Source: Microbacterium sp. 2FI (GTDB lineage Bacteria > Actinomycetota > Actinomycetes > Actinomycetales > Microbacteriaceae). From it: a DNA stretch of 64,000 bases. The notes below the pieces were generated by a model. It made no database searches. It was given only the letters and a program-made list of their open reading frames with translations, and was not told the DNA's origin. The stretch lies in NCBI RefSeq assembly GCF_005502885.1, contig NZ_SCMR01000002.1, forward strand, positions 248,001-312,000, in the 5' to 3' direction. Position 1 is the first letter of the stretch. Each line of letters opens with the position of its first letter. The position numbers and the translations under genes were made by a program. Below are positions 30,984-38,708 of the stretch, one piece after another.

Positions 30984-32327
30984 GACACCCGCGCTTCGGC
31001 GACGCTCTCGGAGCGCCTCGATCGGCTGCCCTTCACCCGCCGGCATCTGCGGGTGCTCACCGGTTCGGGGCTCGGGTGGGCGCTGGATGCGATGGACGTG
31101 GGGCTCATCTCGTTCGTGCTGGCCGCTCTCGCCGCACAATGGAGCCTCGCGCCGCACGAGACCGCGTGGATCGCGTCGATCGGGTTCGTCGGCATGGCGA
31201 TCGGTGCCAGCGTCGGCGGGCTGCTGGCGGATCGGTTCGGACGGCGCCAGGTCTTCGCCGTCACGCTCCTCGTCTATGGCCTCGCGACCGGGGCGAGTGC
31301 CCTCGTCGGGGGACTCGTGGCGCTGCTGATTCTGCGGTTCCTCGTGGGACTCGGGCTCGGTGCGGAGCTGCCGGTCGCTTCGACGTACGTCAGCGAGTTC
31401 GCGCCGGCGCGCATGCGGGGCCGGCTCATCGTGATCCTCGAGGCCTTCTGGGCGGTCGGTTGGACGGCAGCCGCCCTCATCGGCTTCTTCGTCATCCCGG
31501 CATCCGAGAACGGATGGCGATGGGCGTTCGCGCTGGGTGCCATCCCGGCGGCATATGCACTGGTCGTGCGGTGGGGGCTCCCCGAGTCGGCGCGCTGGCT
31601 CGAGCGGCGCGGACGCCACGTAGATGCCGAGGCCGTGGTGCGCGAGTTCGAAGACGCCGCCGGGGCGAGCCCCGATGCCGTCGCCCCTGCCGGAGCGGAC
31701 ATTCCACCGGCGGTGGCGCCTTCGCTGGGCGCGCGACTGGCCGCCCTCTGGTCTCGGGAATTCCGACTGCGCACGACGAGCCTCTGGCTCGTGTGGTTCT
31801 GCGTCAATTTCTCGTACTACGGCGCGTTCATCTGGATTCCGTCGATCCTCGTCTCGCAGGGCTACGACCTGGTGCGCTCGTTCGGCTTCACCCTCATCAT
31901 CACGCTCGCGCAGCTGCCGGGCTACGCGGTCGCGGCGTGGCTCATCGAGGTGTGGGGCCGCCGCGCAACGCTCTCGGTGTTCCTCGTCGGCTCGGCGGTC
32001 TCGGCGGTGTTCTTCGGCACGGCGACGTCGGCCGGGGGAGTGATCGCAGCGGGAATGGCGCTGTCGTTCTTCAACCTGGGGGCCTGGGGCGCTCTGTACG
32101 CCGTCACCCCCGAGATGTACCCGACGTCACTGCGAGCGACAGGGTCAGGGTGGGCAGCCGGCGTCGGCCGCATCGCGTCGATCGTCGCGCCGCTCGCGGT
32201 GCCGGTTCTGCTCGTCACGGGCGGTGCGCCGCTGCTGTTCGTGGTCTTCGCGGCGTTCTTCGCCGTCGCTGCCGTTGCGGCGTGGGGGCTGGTCGATCGT
32301 CGCGGGCGCGCGCTCGACGACCGCTGA
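30972..32327 (+). CDS. MFS transporter, sugar/aromatic-acid porter type
   Basis: A 451-residue permease with 12 predicted membrane helices. The loop 2-3 motif GGLLADRFGRRQVF lies near residues 88-101, the helix 4-5 signature RFLVGLGLGAELPVASTYVSEFAPARMRGRLI near 130-161, PESARWL near 203, and the loop 8-9 motif EVWGRRATL near 330. The PESxRWL and RGR motifs are those of sugar/metabolite:H+ symporters; similar proteins carry niacin or aromatic acids, but the substrate is open. The ATG 30972 follows TACGAT by 6 nt, so it is probably leaderless. Confidence 0.85.
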   Translation: MTDADTRASATLSERLDRLPFTRRHLRVLTGSGLGWALDAMDVGLISFVLAALAAQWSLAPHETAWIASIGFVGMAIGASVGGLLADRFGRRQVFAVTLLVYGLATGASALVGGLVALLILRFLVGLGLGAELPVASTYVSEFAPARMRGRLIVILEAFWAVGWTAAALIGFFVIPASENGWRWAFALGAIPAAYALVVRWGLPESARWLERRGRHVDAEAVVREFEDAAGASPDAVAPAGADIPPAVAPSLGARLAALWSREFRLRTTSLWLVWFCVNFSYYGAFIWIPSILVSQGYDLVRSFGFTLIITLAQLPGYAVAAWLIEVWGRRATLSVFLVGSAVSAVFFGTATSAGGVIAAGMALSFFNLGAWGALYAVTPEMYPTSLRATGSGWAAGVGRIASIVAPLAVPVLLVTGGAPLLFVVFAAFFAVAAVAAWGLVDRRGRALDDR

Positions 32328-32334
32328 CCCGGCA

Positions 32335-32340
32335 TAGGCT
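32335..32340 (+). promoter_or_regulatory. -10 box of the first SGNH hydrolase gene (leaderless type)
   Basis: TAGGCT ends 6 nt before the GTG start at 32347, with no ribosome site. Confidence 0.5.
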
Positions 32341-32346
32341 GGGCAG

Positions 32347-33108
32347 GTGGCAACCGTGCGTTTCGTGGCGATCGGCGACTCGTTCACCGAGGGCGTCGGT
32401 GACGAGCTGCCCGACGGGCGTGTGCGCGGATGGGCCGACCTCGTCGCCCACGGCTGGGCGGATGCCGTGGGCGAGCCGATCGAGTACGCGAACTTCGCGA
32501 TCCGCGGCAAGCTCGTCCAGCCGATCGTCGAGCAGCAGCTTGAACCCGCTCTCGCGCTGAAGCCGACCCACCTGTCGTTCAACGGCGGCGGCAACGACAT
32601 GCTGCGGCCGCGCACGAGCGTGTCGCGCGTCGTCGCTGCGTTCGAACTGGTGCTGCGCCGGTGCGACGAAGAGGGCGTGAAGCTCATCCTGCTCTCGGGC
32701 GCGAATCCCTCCGGACACCTGCCGCTCAGCCGCGTGATCCAGCGGCGAGGCGACCTGCTCTCGGCAGCGGTGTCGGCGCGATTCGCCGACCGTGATGACA
32801 TCGTGCGCGCCTTCAACTGGCCCGACCGCGAACTTTCGAGTGCGCCGTACTGGTCCGAGGACCGACTGCACATGAACCCTCGGGGCCACCACCGAGTGGC
32901 CGCCCGCGTCCTGACGGCGCTCGGGCACGAGCCGCCCGTCGGCTGGTGGTCGCTTCCGCCGCTGCCGAACGCCGCGGCGCGCGGCATGGCGTACTACCGC
33001 GACCATGTGGGTCCGTGGGTGCAGCGGCGCCTCACGGGCACGAGTTCGGGCGACGGGCGCGAGCCGAAGTTCGCGTCCTGGACCACGTTCGAGCCCGGCA
33101 CCGCCTGA
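32347..33108 (+). CDS. SGNH/GDSL-family hydrolase
   Basis: A 253-residue lipase/esterase-like protein. Block I is FVAIGDSFTEGVGDE with the catalytic Ser at about residue 12; block II Gly is in ANFAIRGKLV; block III Asn is in GGGNDMLRP near residue 79; and block V Asp-x-x-His is WSEDRLHMNPRGHH near residue 170. There is no signal peptide. A paralogue lies at 63536, with the same GDSFTEG and YANLAIRG blocks. The substrate is unknown. The GTG start is placed 6 nt after TAGGCT. It converges on the DUF2087 gene. Confidence 0.87.
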   Translation: MATVRFVAIGDSFTEGVGDELPDGRVRGWADLVAHGWADAVGEPIEYANFAIRGKLVQPIVEQQLEPALALKPTHLSFNGGGNDMLRPRTSVSRVVAAFELVLRRCDEEGVKLILLSGANPSGHLPLSRVIQRRGDLLSAAVSARFADRDDIVRAFNWPDRELSSAPYWSEDRLHMNPRGHHRVAARVLTALGHEPPVGWWSLPPLPNAAARGMAYYRDHVGPWVQRRLTGTSSGDGREPKFASWTTFEPGTA

Positions 33109-33136
33109 AGACGCCGCGGAGACCTCGTCTTCAGGC
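33103..33136. terminator. Hairpin between convergent SGNH and DUF2087 genes
   Basis: GCCTGAAGACG (33103-33113) pairs with CGTCTTCAGGC (33126-33136) across a 12-nt loop. It overlaps both stop codons and could end transcription in either direction. Confidence 0.6.
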
Positions 33137-33628
33137 TCGCTCGATGACCGGCGCGTACTCGGTTCCCGACCGCGTACGTTCGAGAAGTCCGGCGTCGACC
33201 AGGTAGCGGCGCAGCGCCGCGACGTCGTCGGTGAACTGCGCGAGTCGCTCGTTGACGGCGCGCTCGGTGAGCACGTCTTCGGGGCGGAAGGCGCGCGCGG
33301 CGATCCACGCGAGGAGCTCACGACGATCCGCGTCGCGCACCGGATACCGATCGATGCGTCCGTCCGCGTCGAGGTACCGAGCGGGACCCGTCGGCTTCGC
33401 GATCGGCGCCTCATCGAGCACGCGCCGGATCCCACCCTCATCGAAGCGCACGGCACCCGCGTCGTCGATGCGGACGAGTCCGAGGTCGGCCAGCCGTCCG
33501 GCGGCGCGTGCGCGTCGCGCGGCGGGGAGTACCGCGGCAGCATCCGTCGCCGTCATCGCCTCGGCGAGAACCTGGCGCAGGTCGGGATTGAGAAGCGCCG
33601 CCATCACGCCCCGCCAGCGCTCACTCAC
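33131..33628 (-). CDS. DUF2087 domain protein
   Basis: A 165-residue protein. Residues of about 1-80 look like a helical or winged-helix region (LLNPDLRQVLAEAM; RARAAGRLADLGLVR). The C-terminal DUF2087 domain is clear: GRIDRYPVRDADRRELLAWIA, then VNERLAQFTDDVAALRRYLVDAGLLER and TEYAPV. DUF2087 is frequently found with winged-helix regulators, so a DNA-binding role is plausible but unproven. I chose GTG 33628, which overlaps the stop region of the upstream reductase gene by 4 nt; they are clearly cotranscribed. Confidence 0.75.
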   Translation of the reverse strand: MSERWRGVMAALLNPDLRQVLAEAMTATDAAAVLPAARRARAAGRLADLGLVRIDDAGAVRFDEGGIRRVLDEAPIAKPTGPARYLDADGRIDRYPVRDADRRELLAWIAARAFRPEDVLTERAVNERLAQFTDDVAALRRYLVDAGLLERTRSGTEYAPVIERA

Positions 33629-34185
33629 GATGCGGTCCGCACCGAGTAGACGAGCTCGGCGAACTGGCCGGCCTGCGCGACCTTCTCGAGGCGCAGCCGG
33701 TCGGATTCGAGCCTGCGGGGGAGAAGAGGGCGCCCCGAGCCGAGCGTGGTCGGCGCGATCGACACGCGGATCTCGTCGAGCAGCGCGGCGTCGGCGAACT
33801 GACCGACCAGATCTCCGCCGCCGACGATCCACACGTCGCGATCGCCCGCGGCTGCGGCGAGTTCGTCCCATACCGCCGTCACGTCCCCCGAGCGGAAGCG
33901 CAGATCGGCTCCGGGAACAGCCGGAAGGTCGCGCGTGCTCATCACGAAGGCGGGTTTGCCGGTGTAGTACCACTTCTCGGGATGTTCGAGCAGCTTCTCG
34001 TGGGCGAGCAGCCACTCGTAGGTCGTCGAGCCCATGATGAGGGCGCCGATGCCCTCGAGGAAGCCGCCGAAGGCGTTCTCGGCGTCGTCGGCGCCGGGGA
34101 CGACGAACAGCCACGACAGCGAATCGTCGTCATCGGCGAGGAAGCCGTCGAGGGTGGTCGCGGTGTTGAAGATGACGCGTGGCAT
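33625..34185 (-). CDS. Dihydrofolate-reductase-like (RibD C-terminal) protein
   Basis: A 186-residue member of the DHFR/RibD C-terminal superfamily, common in actinobacteria as stand-alone reductases of unknown substrate. Motifs are MPRVIFNTATTLDGFLAD at the N-terminus, IGALIMGSTTYEWLL near residue 46, DVWIVGGGDLVGQFADAALLDEIRVSIAPTTLG near 120-152 (NADPH site) and GRPLLPRR. The ATG follows TACCGT (34197-34192) by 6 nt, so it is probably leaderless. It starts an operon with the DUF2087 gene and is divergent from an ArsR gene. Confidence 0.82.
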   Translation of the reverse strand: MPRVIFNTATTLDGFLADDDDSLSWLFVVPGADDAENAFGGFLEGIGALIMGSTTYEWLLAHEKLLEHPEKWYYTGKPAFVMSTRDLPAVPGADLRFRSGDVTAVWDELAAAAGDRDVWIVGGGDLVGQFADAALLDEIRVSIAPTTLGSGRPLLPRRLESDRLRLEKVAQAGQFAELVYSVRTAS

Positions 34186-34191
34186 GACCAC

Positions 34192-34246
34192 ACGGTATCG
34201 CGCCCTCCCGACGGGTTTGACGCTATATTTAACCATGTAGTACTGT
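34192..34246. promoter_or_regulatory. Divergent promoter region of the reductase and ArsR operons
   Basis: This is an unusually AT-rich patch for the window. For the plus strand, TTGACG (34217-34222), an 18-nt spacer and TACTGT (34241-34246) fit a promoter for the arsR-type gene; TATATTT at 34224-34230 is an alternative -10 core. For the minus strand TACCGT (34197-34192) lies 6 nt before the reductase ATG. GTACTGTAC near 34240 is a near-palindrome and could be part of an autoregulatory site. Confidence 0.5.
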
Positions 34247-34278
34247 ACCGATCAGTTGAATACGAAGGGAGCGAAAAG

Positions 34279-34659
34279 ATGTCGACCGACGAACTCAGTC
34301 GCACGTTCGCAGCCCTCGCCGATCCCACGCGCCGCGCCATCCTGGCGCGACTCGCCGGGGGAGAGGCGACGGTGGGCGAGATCGCCGCACCGTTCGCGAT
34401 GACCTTCGCCGCGGTCTCGAAGCATCTGCGCGTGCTCGAGGGAGCGGGCCTGGTCACTCGCGGGCGCGACGCCCAGTTCCGTCCCGCTCGCCTCGACGCC
34501 CGGCCGCTCGCCGGCGCATCGGCATGGATCGGCGGCTACGCGCAGTTCTGGGAAGACAGCATCGGCGCCCTCGACCAGTACCTCAACGCCCTCCAGCAGC
34601 TCACCACAGACAGCACCACCCCCGACGCCATCACCGACAAGGAGAACCCCCATGGCTGA
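34279..34659 (+). CDS. ArsR-family transcriptional regulator
   Basis: A 126-residue winged-helix regulator. The N-terminus LSRTFAALADPTRRAILARLAGGEATVGEIAAPFAMTFAAVSKHLRVLEGAGLV (residues 6-59) is the ArsR helix-turn-helix; the rest (REA-like GRDAQFRPARLDARPLAGASAWI) matches the subgroup paired with SRPBCC proteins. There are no metal-binding cysteine pairs, so it is not a typical metal sensor. The ATG has a GAAGGGAGCG site. The SRPBCC gene overlaps its end by 8 nt, a common fixed pair in actinobacteria. Confidence 0.9.
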   Translation: MSTDELSRTFAALADPTRRAILARLAGGEATVGEIAAPFAMTFAAVSKHLRVLEGAGLVTRGRDAQFRPARLDARPLAGASAWIGGYAQFWEDSIGALDQYLNALQQLTTDSTTPDAITDKENPHG

Positions 34660-35098
34660 CTACTTCACGATCACCCGCACGCTCAGCGCCCCGCGCGAGC
34701 TCGTCTTCGAGGCGATCACCCAGCCCGAGCACTTCGCCGTGTGGTTCGGCACCGCCGCGGTCGAGGTTCCGCAGGAATCCCTCACGATGGATGTGCGCCC
34801 CGGCGGCGCCTTCCGCGCCGTGATGCTCCTGCCCGACGGCAACCGCATCGACTGGGCAGGGGAGTACAAGGTCGTCGAGCCGCCATCGCACCTCGCGATG
34901 ACCCTCACCGATCAGCCGGGCGACGATGAGGGGCTCCCCGTGCTGTTCGACCTCGAAGAGGTCGACGGCGGCACGAAGCTCACCATCAGCCAGGACCGCT
35001 CGGACTTCAGCGACGAGCAGGTGGCGGCGACGATCGCCGGCTACAACGCGTTCATCGACGACATCGAGGACGTGCTCGCGGGGCTCCAGTCGGTCTGA
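34652..35098 (+). CDS. SRPBCC domain protein (AHSA1-like)
   Basis: A 148-residue START-fold protein of the activator-of-Hsp90/CalC group. Conserved blocks are the N-terminal ITRTLSAPRELVFEAITQPEHFAVWFG (residues 7-33), DVRPGGAFRAVM near 46-57 and the C-terminal helix near 120-145. Such proteins bind hydrophobic ligands; the ligand is unknown. It overlaps the ArsR gene by 8 nt and is probably under its control. It converges on psuK, 16 bp away. Confidence 0.88.
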   Translation: MADYFTITRTLSAPRELVFEAITQPEHFAVWFGTAAVEVPQESLTMDVRPGGAFRAVMLLPDGNRIDWAGEYKVVEPPSHLAMTLTDQPGDDEGLPVLFDLEEVDGGTKLTISQDRSDFSDEQVAATIAGYNAFIDDIEDVLAGLQSV

Positions 35099-35114
35099 CC
35101 GACCGGAGCGGCGG

Positions 35115-35963
35115 TCACAGGGCGCCCGCGCGGCGCAGCGCGCTCATCGCGAGCACGCTGCCCGCGCGGGCGCTCGTCTGCGGATCGGCGCCATCGAGGG
35201 CGGCGGTGATGAACCCGGCCGCGAAAGCGTCACCGGCACCCGTCGAATCGAGCACGTCGTCGACTCGCTCGACCGGCACCTCGGAGCGGCCGCCGCTCGC
35301 CTCGACGATCACCGGATCCGGGCCGCGCTTGATGACGTAAACACCGTCCGTGGCCGGGGAGAGGCCGAGCTCGGCGGCAGTCCGGGCTTCGTCCTCGTTC
35401 GCGAAGACGACGTCGGGGCGCACGCGCTCGAGGACTTCGGCGAGCACGCCGGCCCCGAGCGTGCGGAGCGTCTGAACGCTGGAGAGGTCGAGGCTCACCC
35501 GGATGCCGCGCGCCGACGCATCTGCCACGGCATCCTCCAACGCCGCCCGCGATCGCGACTGGGCGAATCCGTAGAGCGGCAGGTGGACCCACCGGGCGCC
35601 CGTCAGCCACGTCGGGTCGATCGCGTCGAGTTCGGCGGCGGCACCGCGGTCGGTGATCATGGTGCGCTCGCCGACGGCGTCGACGAGCACGACGATGGCG
35701 CCGGTGCGTCCGGCTTGCTGGACGCACACGTCGACGCCCGCCGCCTCCAGCTCGCTCACGAGCGCCCCGGCGAGGGTGTCGTCGCCGACCCGGCCGATGA
35801 AGCGCACCGGATGCCGCGCTGCCGCGGCCGCAGCAGCGGCCACGTTCGCGGCGCTGCCGCCCCGCGTGAGGCGCACCTCGGCCGGATTGTCGGTGCCGCG
35901 CTCGAGCGACGCGCCGCCCAGCACGATGAGATCGGCGACGAGATCGCCGATGACGACGAGCAT
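35115..35963 (-). CDS. psuK: PfkB-family sugar kinase, probable pseudouridine kinase
   Basis: A 282-residue ribokinase-fold kinase. The N-terminal PfkB signature region is RGGSAANVAAAAAA near residues 34-47, and the C-terminal signature is DSTGAGDAFAAGF near residue 239, with the catalytic Asp of GAGD. Family membership alone does not fix the sugar, but it starts on the stop codon of psuG (one-base overlap), so pseudouridine is the probable substrate, giving pseudouridine 5'-phosphate. At 282 residues it is a little shorter than many PfkB kinases. The gene is cytoplasmic and is the last of its operon. Confidence 0.8.
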   Translation of the reverse strand: MLVVIGDLVADLIVLGGASLERGTDNPAEVRLTRGGSAANVAAAAAAAARHPVRFIGRVGDDTLAGALVSELEAAGVDVCVQQAGRTGAIVVLVDAVGERTMITDRGAAAELDAIDPTWLTGARWVHLPLYGFAQSRSRAALEDAVADASARGIRVSLDLSSVQTLRTLGAGVLAEVLERVRPDVVFANEDEARTAAELGLSPATDGVYVIKRGPDPVIVEASGGRSEVPVERVDDVLDSTGAGDAFAAGFITAALDGADPQTSARAGSVLAMSALRRAGAL

Positions 35964-36880
35964 CAGCGCCCGCCTGCGAGCGCGAGCGCGATCTCGGCGC
36001 CGAGGGCGACGTTGCCGCGGTAGACGTCGACGTTCACGTCGAGGCTGCGTCCGCCGGTCTCGCGCTGCATGAAGTCCAGCAGGAACGGCGTGGTGTCGTG
36101 GCCTGCGATGCCGCGCGACTCGGCCTCGGCGAGAGCCCGGGCGAGCACCTCGTCGTGGAGCTCCGGCGGCAGCTCACGGTCTGCCGGTACCGGGTTCGCG
36201 ACAAGCAGCGTTGAGCGGATCCCAAGAGCGTCGCGGCTCTCGGCGATGCGGGCGATCTCGTTTGGGGAGTCGACCGCGTACTCGATGTCGTGACCGGAGT
36301 CGGCGATGTAGAAGCCGGGGTAGTCGGTGGTCCGGTAGCCCACGACCGCGAGGCCGAGGGTCTCGAGGCGCTCGAGGGTGAGGGGGATGTCGAGGATGGA
36401 CTTGACTCCCGCGCTCACGACGACGAGGGGCAGTGTGGCGAGGGTCGCCAGGTCGGCCGACTCGTCGAAGGTCTGCTGCGCACCGCGGTGCACGCCGCCG
36501 AGGCCGCCTGTGCTGAACACGCGCACGCCGGCACGGTCGGCGAGATAAGCGGTGGCGGCGACCGTCGTCCCGGCGCTGAGCCCCTGAGCGACGGCGATCG
36601 GAAGATCGCGGAGGCTGGCCTTGATGACGCCGTCGGTCGTCGGCAGACGCTCGATCTCGTCGGTCGACAGCCCCACCGTCGCCCGACCGTCGATCACGCC
36701 GATCGTGGCCGGCGTCACTCCCAGCGCCCGCACGCGCTCCTCGGCTTCGATTGCGACCTCGAGGTTGCGGGGGCGGGGGAGTCCGTGCGTGAAGATGGTC
36801 GATTCGAGAGCGAGCACCGGGATGCCGGCATCGACGGCCGCCTGGACGTGGGGGGCGATCACGAGGGCGCGAGAATTCAC
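35963..36880 (-). CDS. psuG: Pseudouridine-5'-phosphate glycosidase
   Basis: Reversibly splits pseudouridine 5'-phosphate to uracil and ribose 5-phosphate. The 305-residue product matches the family along its length: ALESTIFTHGLPRPRNLEVA near residues 24-43, PATIGVIDGRATVGLS near 57-72, GTTVAATAYLADRAGVRVFSTGGLGGVHRG near 104-133, and SAGVKSILDIPLTLERLETLG near 154-174. I chose GTG 36880 (MNSRALVIAPHV), with AGGAAGG about 7 nt upstream. psuK follows in the same transcript, so the pair forms a complete pseudouridine breakdown route without an adjacent transporter. Confidence 0.92.
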   Translation of the reverse strand: MNSRALVIAPHVQAAVDAGIPVLALESTIFTHGLPRPRNLEVAIEAEERVRALGVTPATIGVIDGRATVGLSTDEIERLPTTDGVIKASLRDLPIAVAQGLSAGTTVAATAYLADRAGVRVFSTGGLGGVHRGAQQTFDESADLATLATLPLVVVSAGVKSILDIPLTLERLETLGLAVVGYRTTDYPGFYIADSGHDIEYAVDSPNEIARIAESRDALGIRSTLLVANPVPADRELPPELHDEVLARALAEAESRGIAGHDTTPFLLDFMQRETGGRSLDVNVDVYRGNVALGAEIALALAGGR

Positions 36881-36946
36881 CGGGATCCTTCCTGTTGCAG
36901 ACACGTGCCACGGTAGCGCCGATCTGACGGAGAGCGCGTTTGTCAA

Positions 36947-37014
36947 CCCCCTGTGCGCTGTCGACCTGGTGCGGGAAGGTGTTGTCAGGGACGAACGCGT
37001 CCCGCACACAGGGG
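36947..37014. promoter_or_regulatory. Structured region upstream of the DUF6458 gene
   Basis: The 170-bp gap between psuG and the next gene holds nested inverted repeats: CCCCTGTG (36948-36955) with CACAGGGG (37007-37014), and inside them GGGACG (36988-36993) with CGTCCC (36998-37003) plus an alternative GCGGGA/TCCCGC pair. This suggests an operator cluster or a folded leader of the DUF6458 mRNA. The rest of the gap is unremarkable. Confidence 0.4.
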
Positions 37015-37050
37015 AGGGCTGATCGCCGCGCCCCGAGAAAGGAACCTCGC

Positions 37051-37314
37051 ATGAGCATCGGAGCAGGCATTGCGCTGTTCGCCATCGGAGCCATCCTCGC
37101 GTTCGCGGTGAACGTCGAGGTCGAGTGGGTCAATCTCGACATGATCGGCTACATCCTGATGGCCGCCGGCGCCGTCATCTTCATCATCGGCATCGTCCTC
37201 ATGGCACGGCGCCGTCGCACCGAGTCGGTGACGCACACCGCCGTCGACCCCGCATCGAACGAGCGCGTGACGCGCCAGTCCACGAGCGCCCCCGACAACA
37301 CCGCCGGCCTCTGA
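37051..37314 (+). CDS. DUF6458 family small membrane protein
   Basis: An 87-residue protein starting MSIGAGIALFAIGAILAFAV, followed by a short loop (NVEVEWVNLDMIGYIL) and a second hydrophobic helix (about residues 31-50), then RRRRTES and a polar tail. The GAG-IALF-IGAILAFAV and NLDMIGYILM segments match DUF6458, a two-helix actinobacterial family of unknown function. The ATG has an AAAGGAACC site. A strong terminator follows. Confidence 0.82.
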   Translation: MSIGAGIALFAIGAILAFAVNVEVEWVNLDMIGYILMAAGAVIFIIGIVLMARRRRTESVTHTAVDPASNERVTRQSTSAPDNTAGL

Positions 37315-37330
37315 CAGCAGACCGGATGAG

Positions 37331-37360
37331 ACGGGGCGGGGCCTTCGGGCTCCGCCCCGT
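37331..37360 (+). terminator. Intrinsic terminator after the DUF6458 gene
   Basis: A 13-bp stem with one G-U pair, ACGGGGCGGGGCC (37331-37343) with 37348-37360, a TTCG loop and a short TTT after it. Confidence 0.8.
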
Positions 37361-37401
37361 TTCGCGTGTGCGGAGGCGGGGCCGTTCCCGCGTAACCTGA
37401 C

Positions 37402-37415
37402 ATAATGTGCATTAT
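37402..37415. promoter_or_regulatory. Palindromic operator candidate upstream of the AEC carrier
   Basis: ATAATG-TG-CATTAT is a perfect 6+6 inverted repeat in an AT-rich island about 95 bp before the AEC start. TAATGTG also recurs directly at 37403-37409 and 37420-37426. No regulator gene is adjacent. Confidence 0.5.
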
Positions 37416-37496
37416 CGGCTAATGTGGAATTGCCAGACTGTTCCGCCTATCGGCACGGTGATCATGGTGGATTCGGGCCGCACGGCGCGAAATCTC

Positions 37497-37502
37497 TAGG
37501 CT
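37497..37502 (+). promoter_or_regulatory. -10 box of the AEC carrier gene (leaderless type)
   Basis: TAGGCT ends 6 nt before the ATG at 37509, with no ribosome site. Confidence 0.5.
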
Positions 37503-37508
37503 CGGAAC

Positions 37509-38431
37509 ATGTTGGAGTCGCTCACCGGATTCGTCGTGGTGGGTGTCGCGATCGTCGTGGGCTGGGTCATCGGGCGCATCGACCTGCTCGGCGATCACGC
37601 GCGACCGGTGCTCGCGCGGCTGACGTTCTTCGTCCTGTCGCCGTTCCTGCTGTTCGTCGTGCTCTCGCAGGCCGACGTCCGCACGCTCTTCTCGGCGCTT
37701 CTCCCGGTATCGGCGATCGCCGCGATCGTCATCCTCCTCATCTACACGCTCGTCGCCCGGCTCGCGTGGAAGCGCTCGGTCGGCGAGACGGTCATCGGAG
37801 CCCTCAGCGCCGGCCAGGTGAACTCGAACAACATCGGCATTCCACTCTCGCTGTACCTGCTCGGCAGCGCCGCTTATCCGGCTCCGGTCATCCTGCTGCA
37901 GCTGCTGGTGTTCACGCCGATCACGATGGCGATCCTGGATGCCGCGACCTCGGCCGGAGGTCGACGCTCGGCCGATCGATCAGTCGTACGCTGCTGAACC
38001 CCATCGTGCTCGGGTCGGTGCTCGGCACGCTCGTGTCGGTGTCGGGACTCGACCTGCCGCCGGTCGTCATGGAGCCCGCGATGCTCATCGCGAATGCGTG
38101 CGTGCCGATCATGCTGATCTCGTACGGCATCTCGCTGCACGGCCAGCGGGTGCTCGGCGCCTCCGGACGCCGCCGCGACATCGTGCTGGCGAGCACGCTC
38201 AAGCTCATCGCGATGCCGCTCATCGCATGGGCGGTCGCCGAATTCGTGTTCGGGCTCAGCGCGCACGACGTGCTCATCGTCACGGTGCTCGCTGCTCTCC
38301 CGACCGCGCAGAACGTCTTCAACTACTCGCAGCGCTACGACGTGGGCGAGACGATCTCGCGCGACACCGTGTTCCTCACCACGATCGGCTGCGTCCCGGT
38401 CCTGCTCCTCGTCACGCTCCTGCTCGGCTGA
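37509..38431 (+). pseudogene. AEC-family (auxin efflux carrier-like) transporter broken by a frameshift
   Basis: The first part (37509 to about 37965) reads MLESLTGFVVVGVAIVVGWV and continues through the motif GQVNSNNIGIPLSLYLLG, but its frame stops at 37997. The family sequence continues in another frame: SISRTLLNPIVLGSVLGTLV up to YSQRYDVGE and the last helix at 38431. The junction fits loss of a single base between about 37955 and 37975. The joined protein would be about 307 residues with ten membrane helices, normal for the family. There is no homopolymer or slippery heptamer at the junction, so either the gene is really broken or the assembly has an indel. The 3' end overlaps the convergent DUF6510 gene by 20 nt. 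Confidence 0.8.
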
Positions 38432-38708
38432 CCCCGACCGGCGCCGTGAACGCCTGCAGCGCCGCGACCACGAAGCGCACGCCCTCCGGCGACCGCAGCA
38501 CCGTCGCGAGCGTGTGCCGACAGTATCTGCACCGCACGATCGCCCCGACGTCGTCGAGTTCGACGACCGCCTCGGCAAGCGGCGCCGACGACCCGCAGCC
38601 GCCGCACAGCCCGACGTATTGCGTGACATCGCCGGCGAACACGTCTGCCAGCAGGCCGGCGAGCGCATTGCCGTCGACGACGGACGCCGCATTCTCAGCA
38701 CGCATCAT
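38412..38708 (-). CDS. DUF6510 zinc-ribbon protein
   Basis: A 98-residue protein with two CxxC pairs: LCGGCGS near residue 34 and VRCRYCRH near residue 58, so probably one zinc ribbon. The N-terminus VVDGNALAGLLADVFAGDVT is typical of DUF6510. Function is unknown. The start (tandem ATGs at 38708 and 38705) overlaps the stop of the FAD reductase, so it is the third gene of the Mo-oxidoreductase operon. The 3' end overlaps the facing AEC pseudogene by 20 nt. Confidence 0.8.
   Translation of the reverse strand: MMRAENAASVVDGNALAGLLADVFAGDVTQYVGLCGGCGSSAPLAEAVVELDDVGAIVRCRYCRHTLATVLRSPEGVRFVVAALQAFTAPVGVSRAGA

Noticed and set aside
37945..37997. Programmed frameshift in the AEC gene
   Set aside because: No slippery heptamer, internal ribosome site or downstream pseudoknot was seen; a simple indel explains it better.
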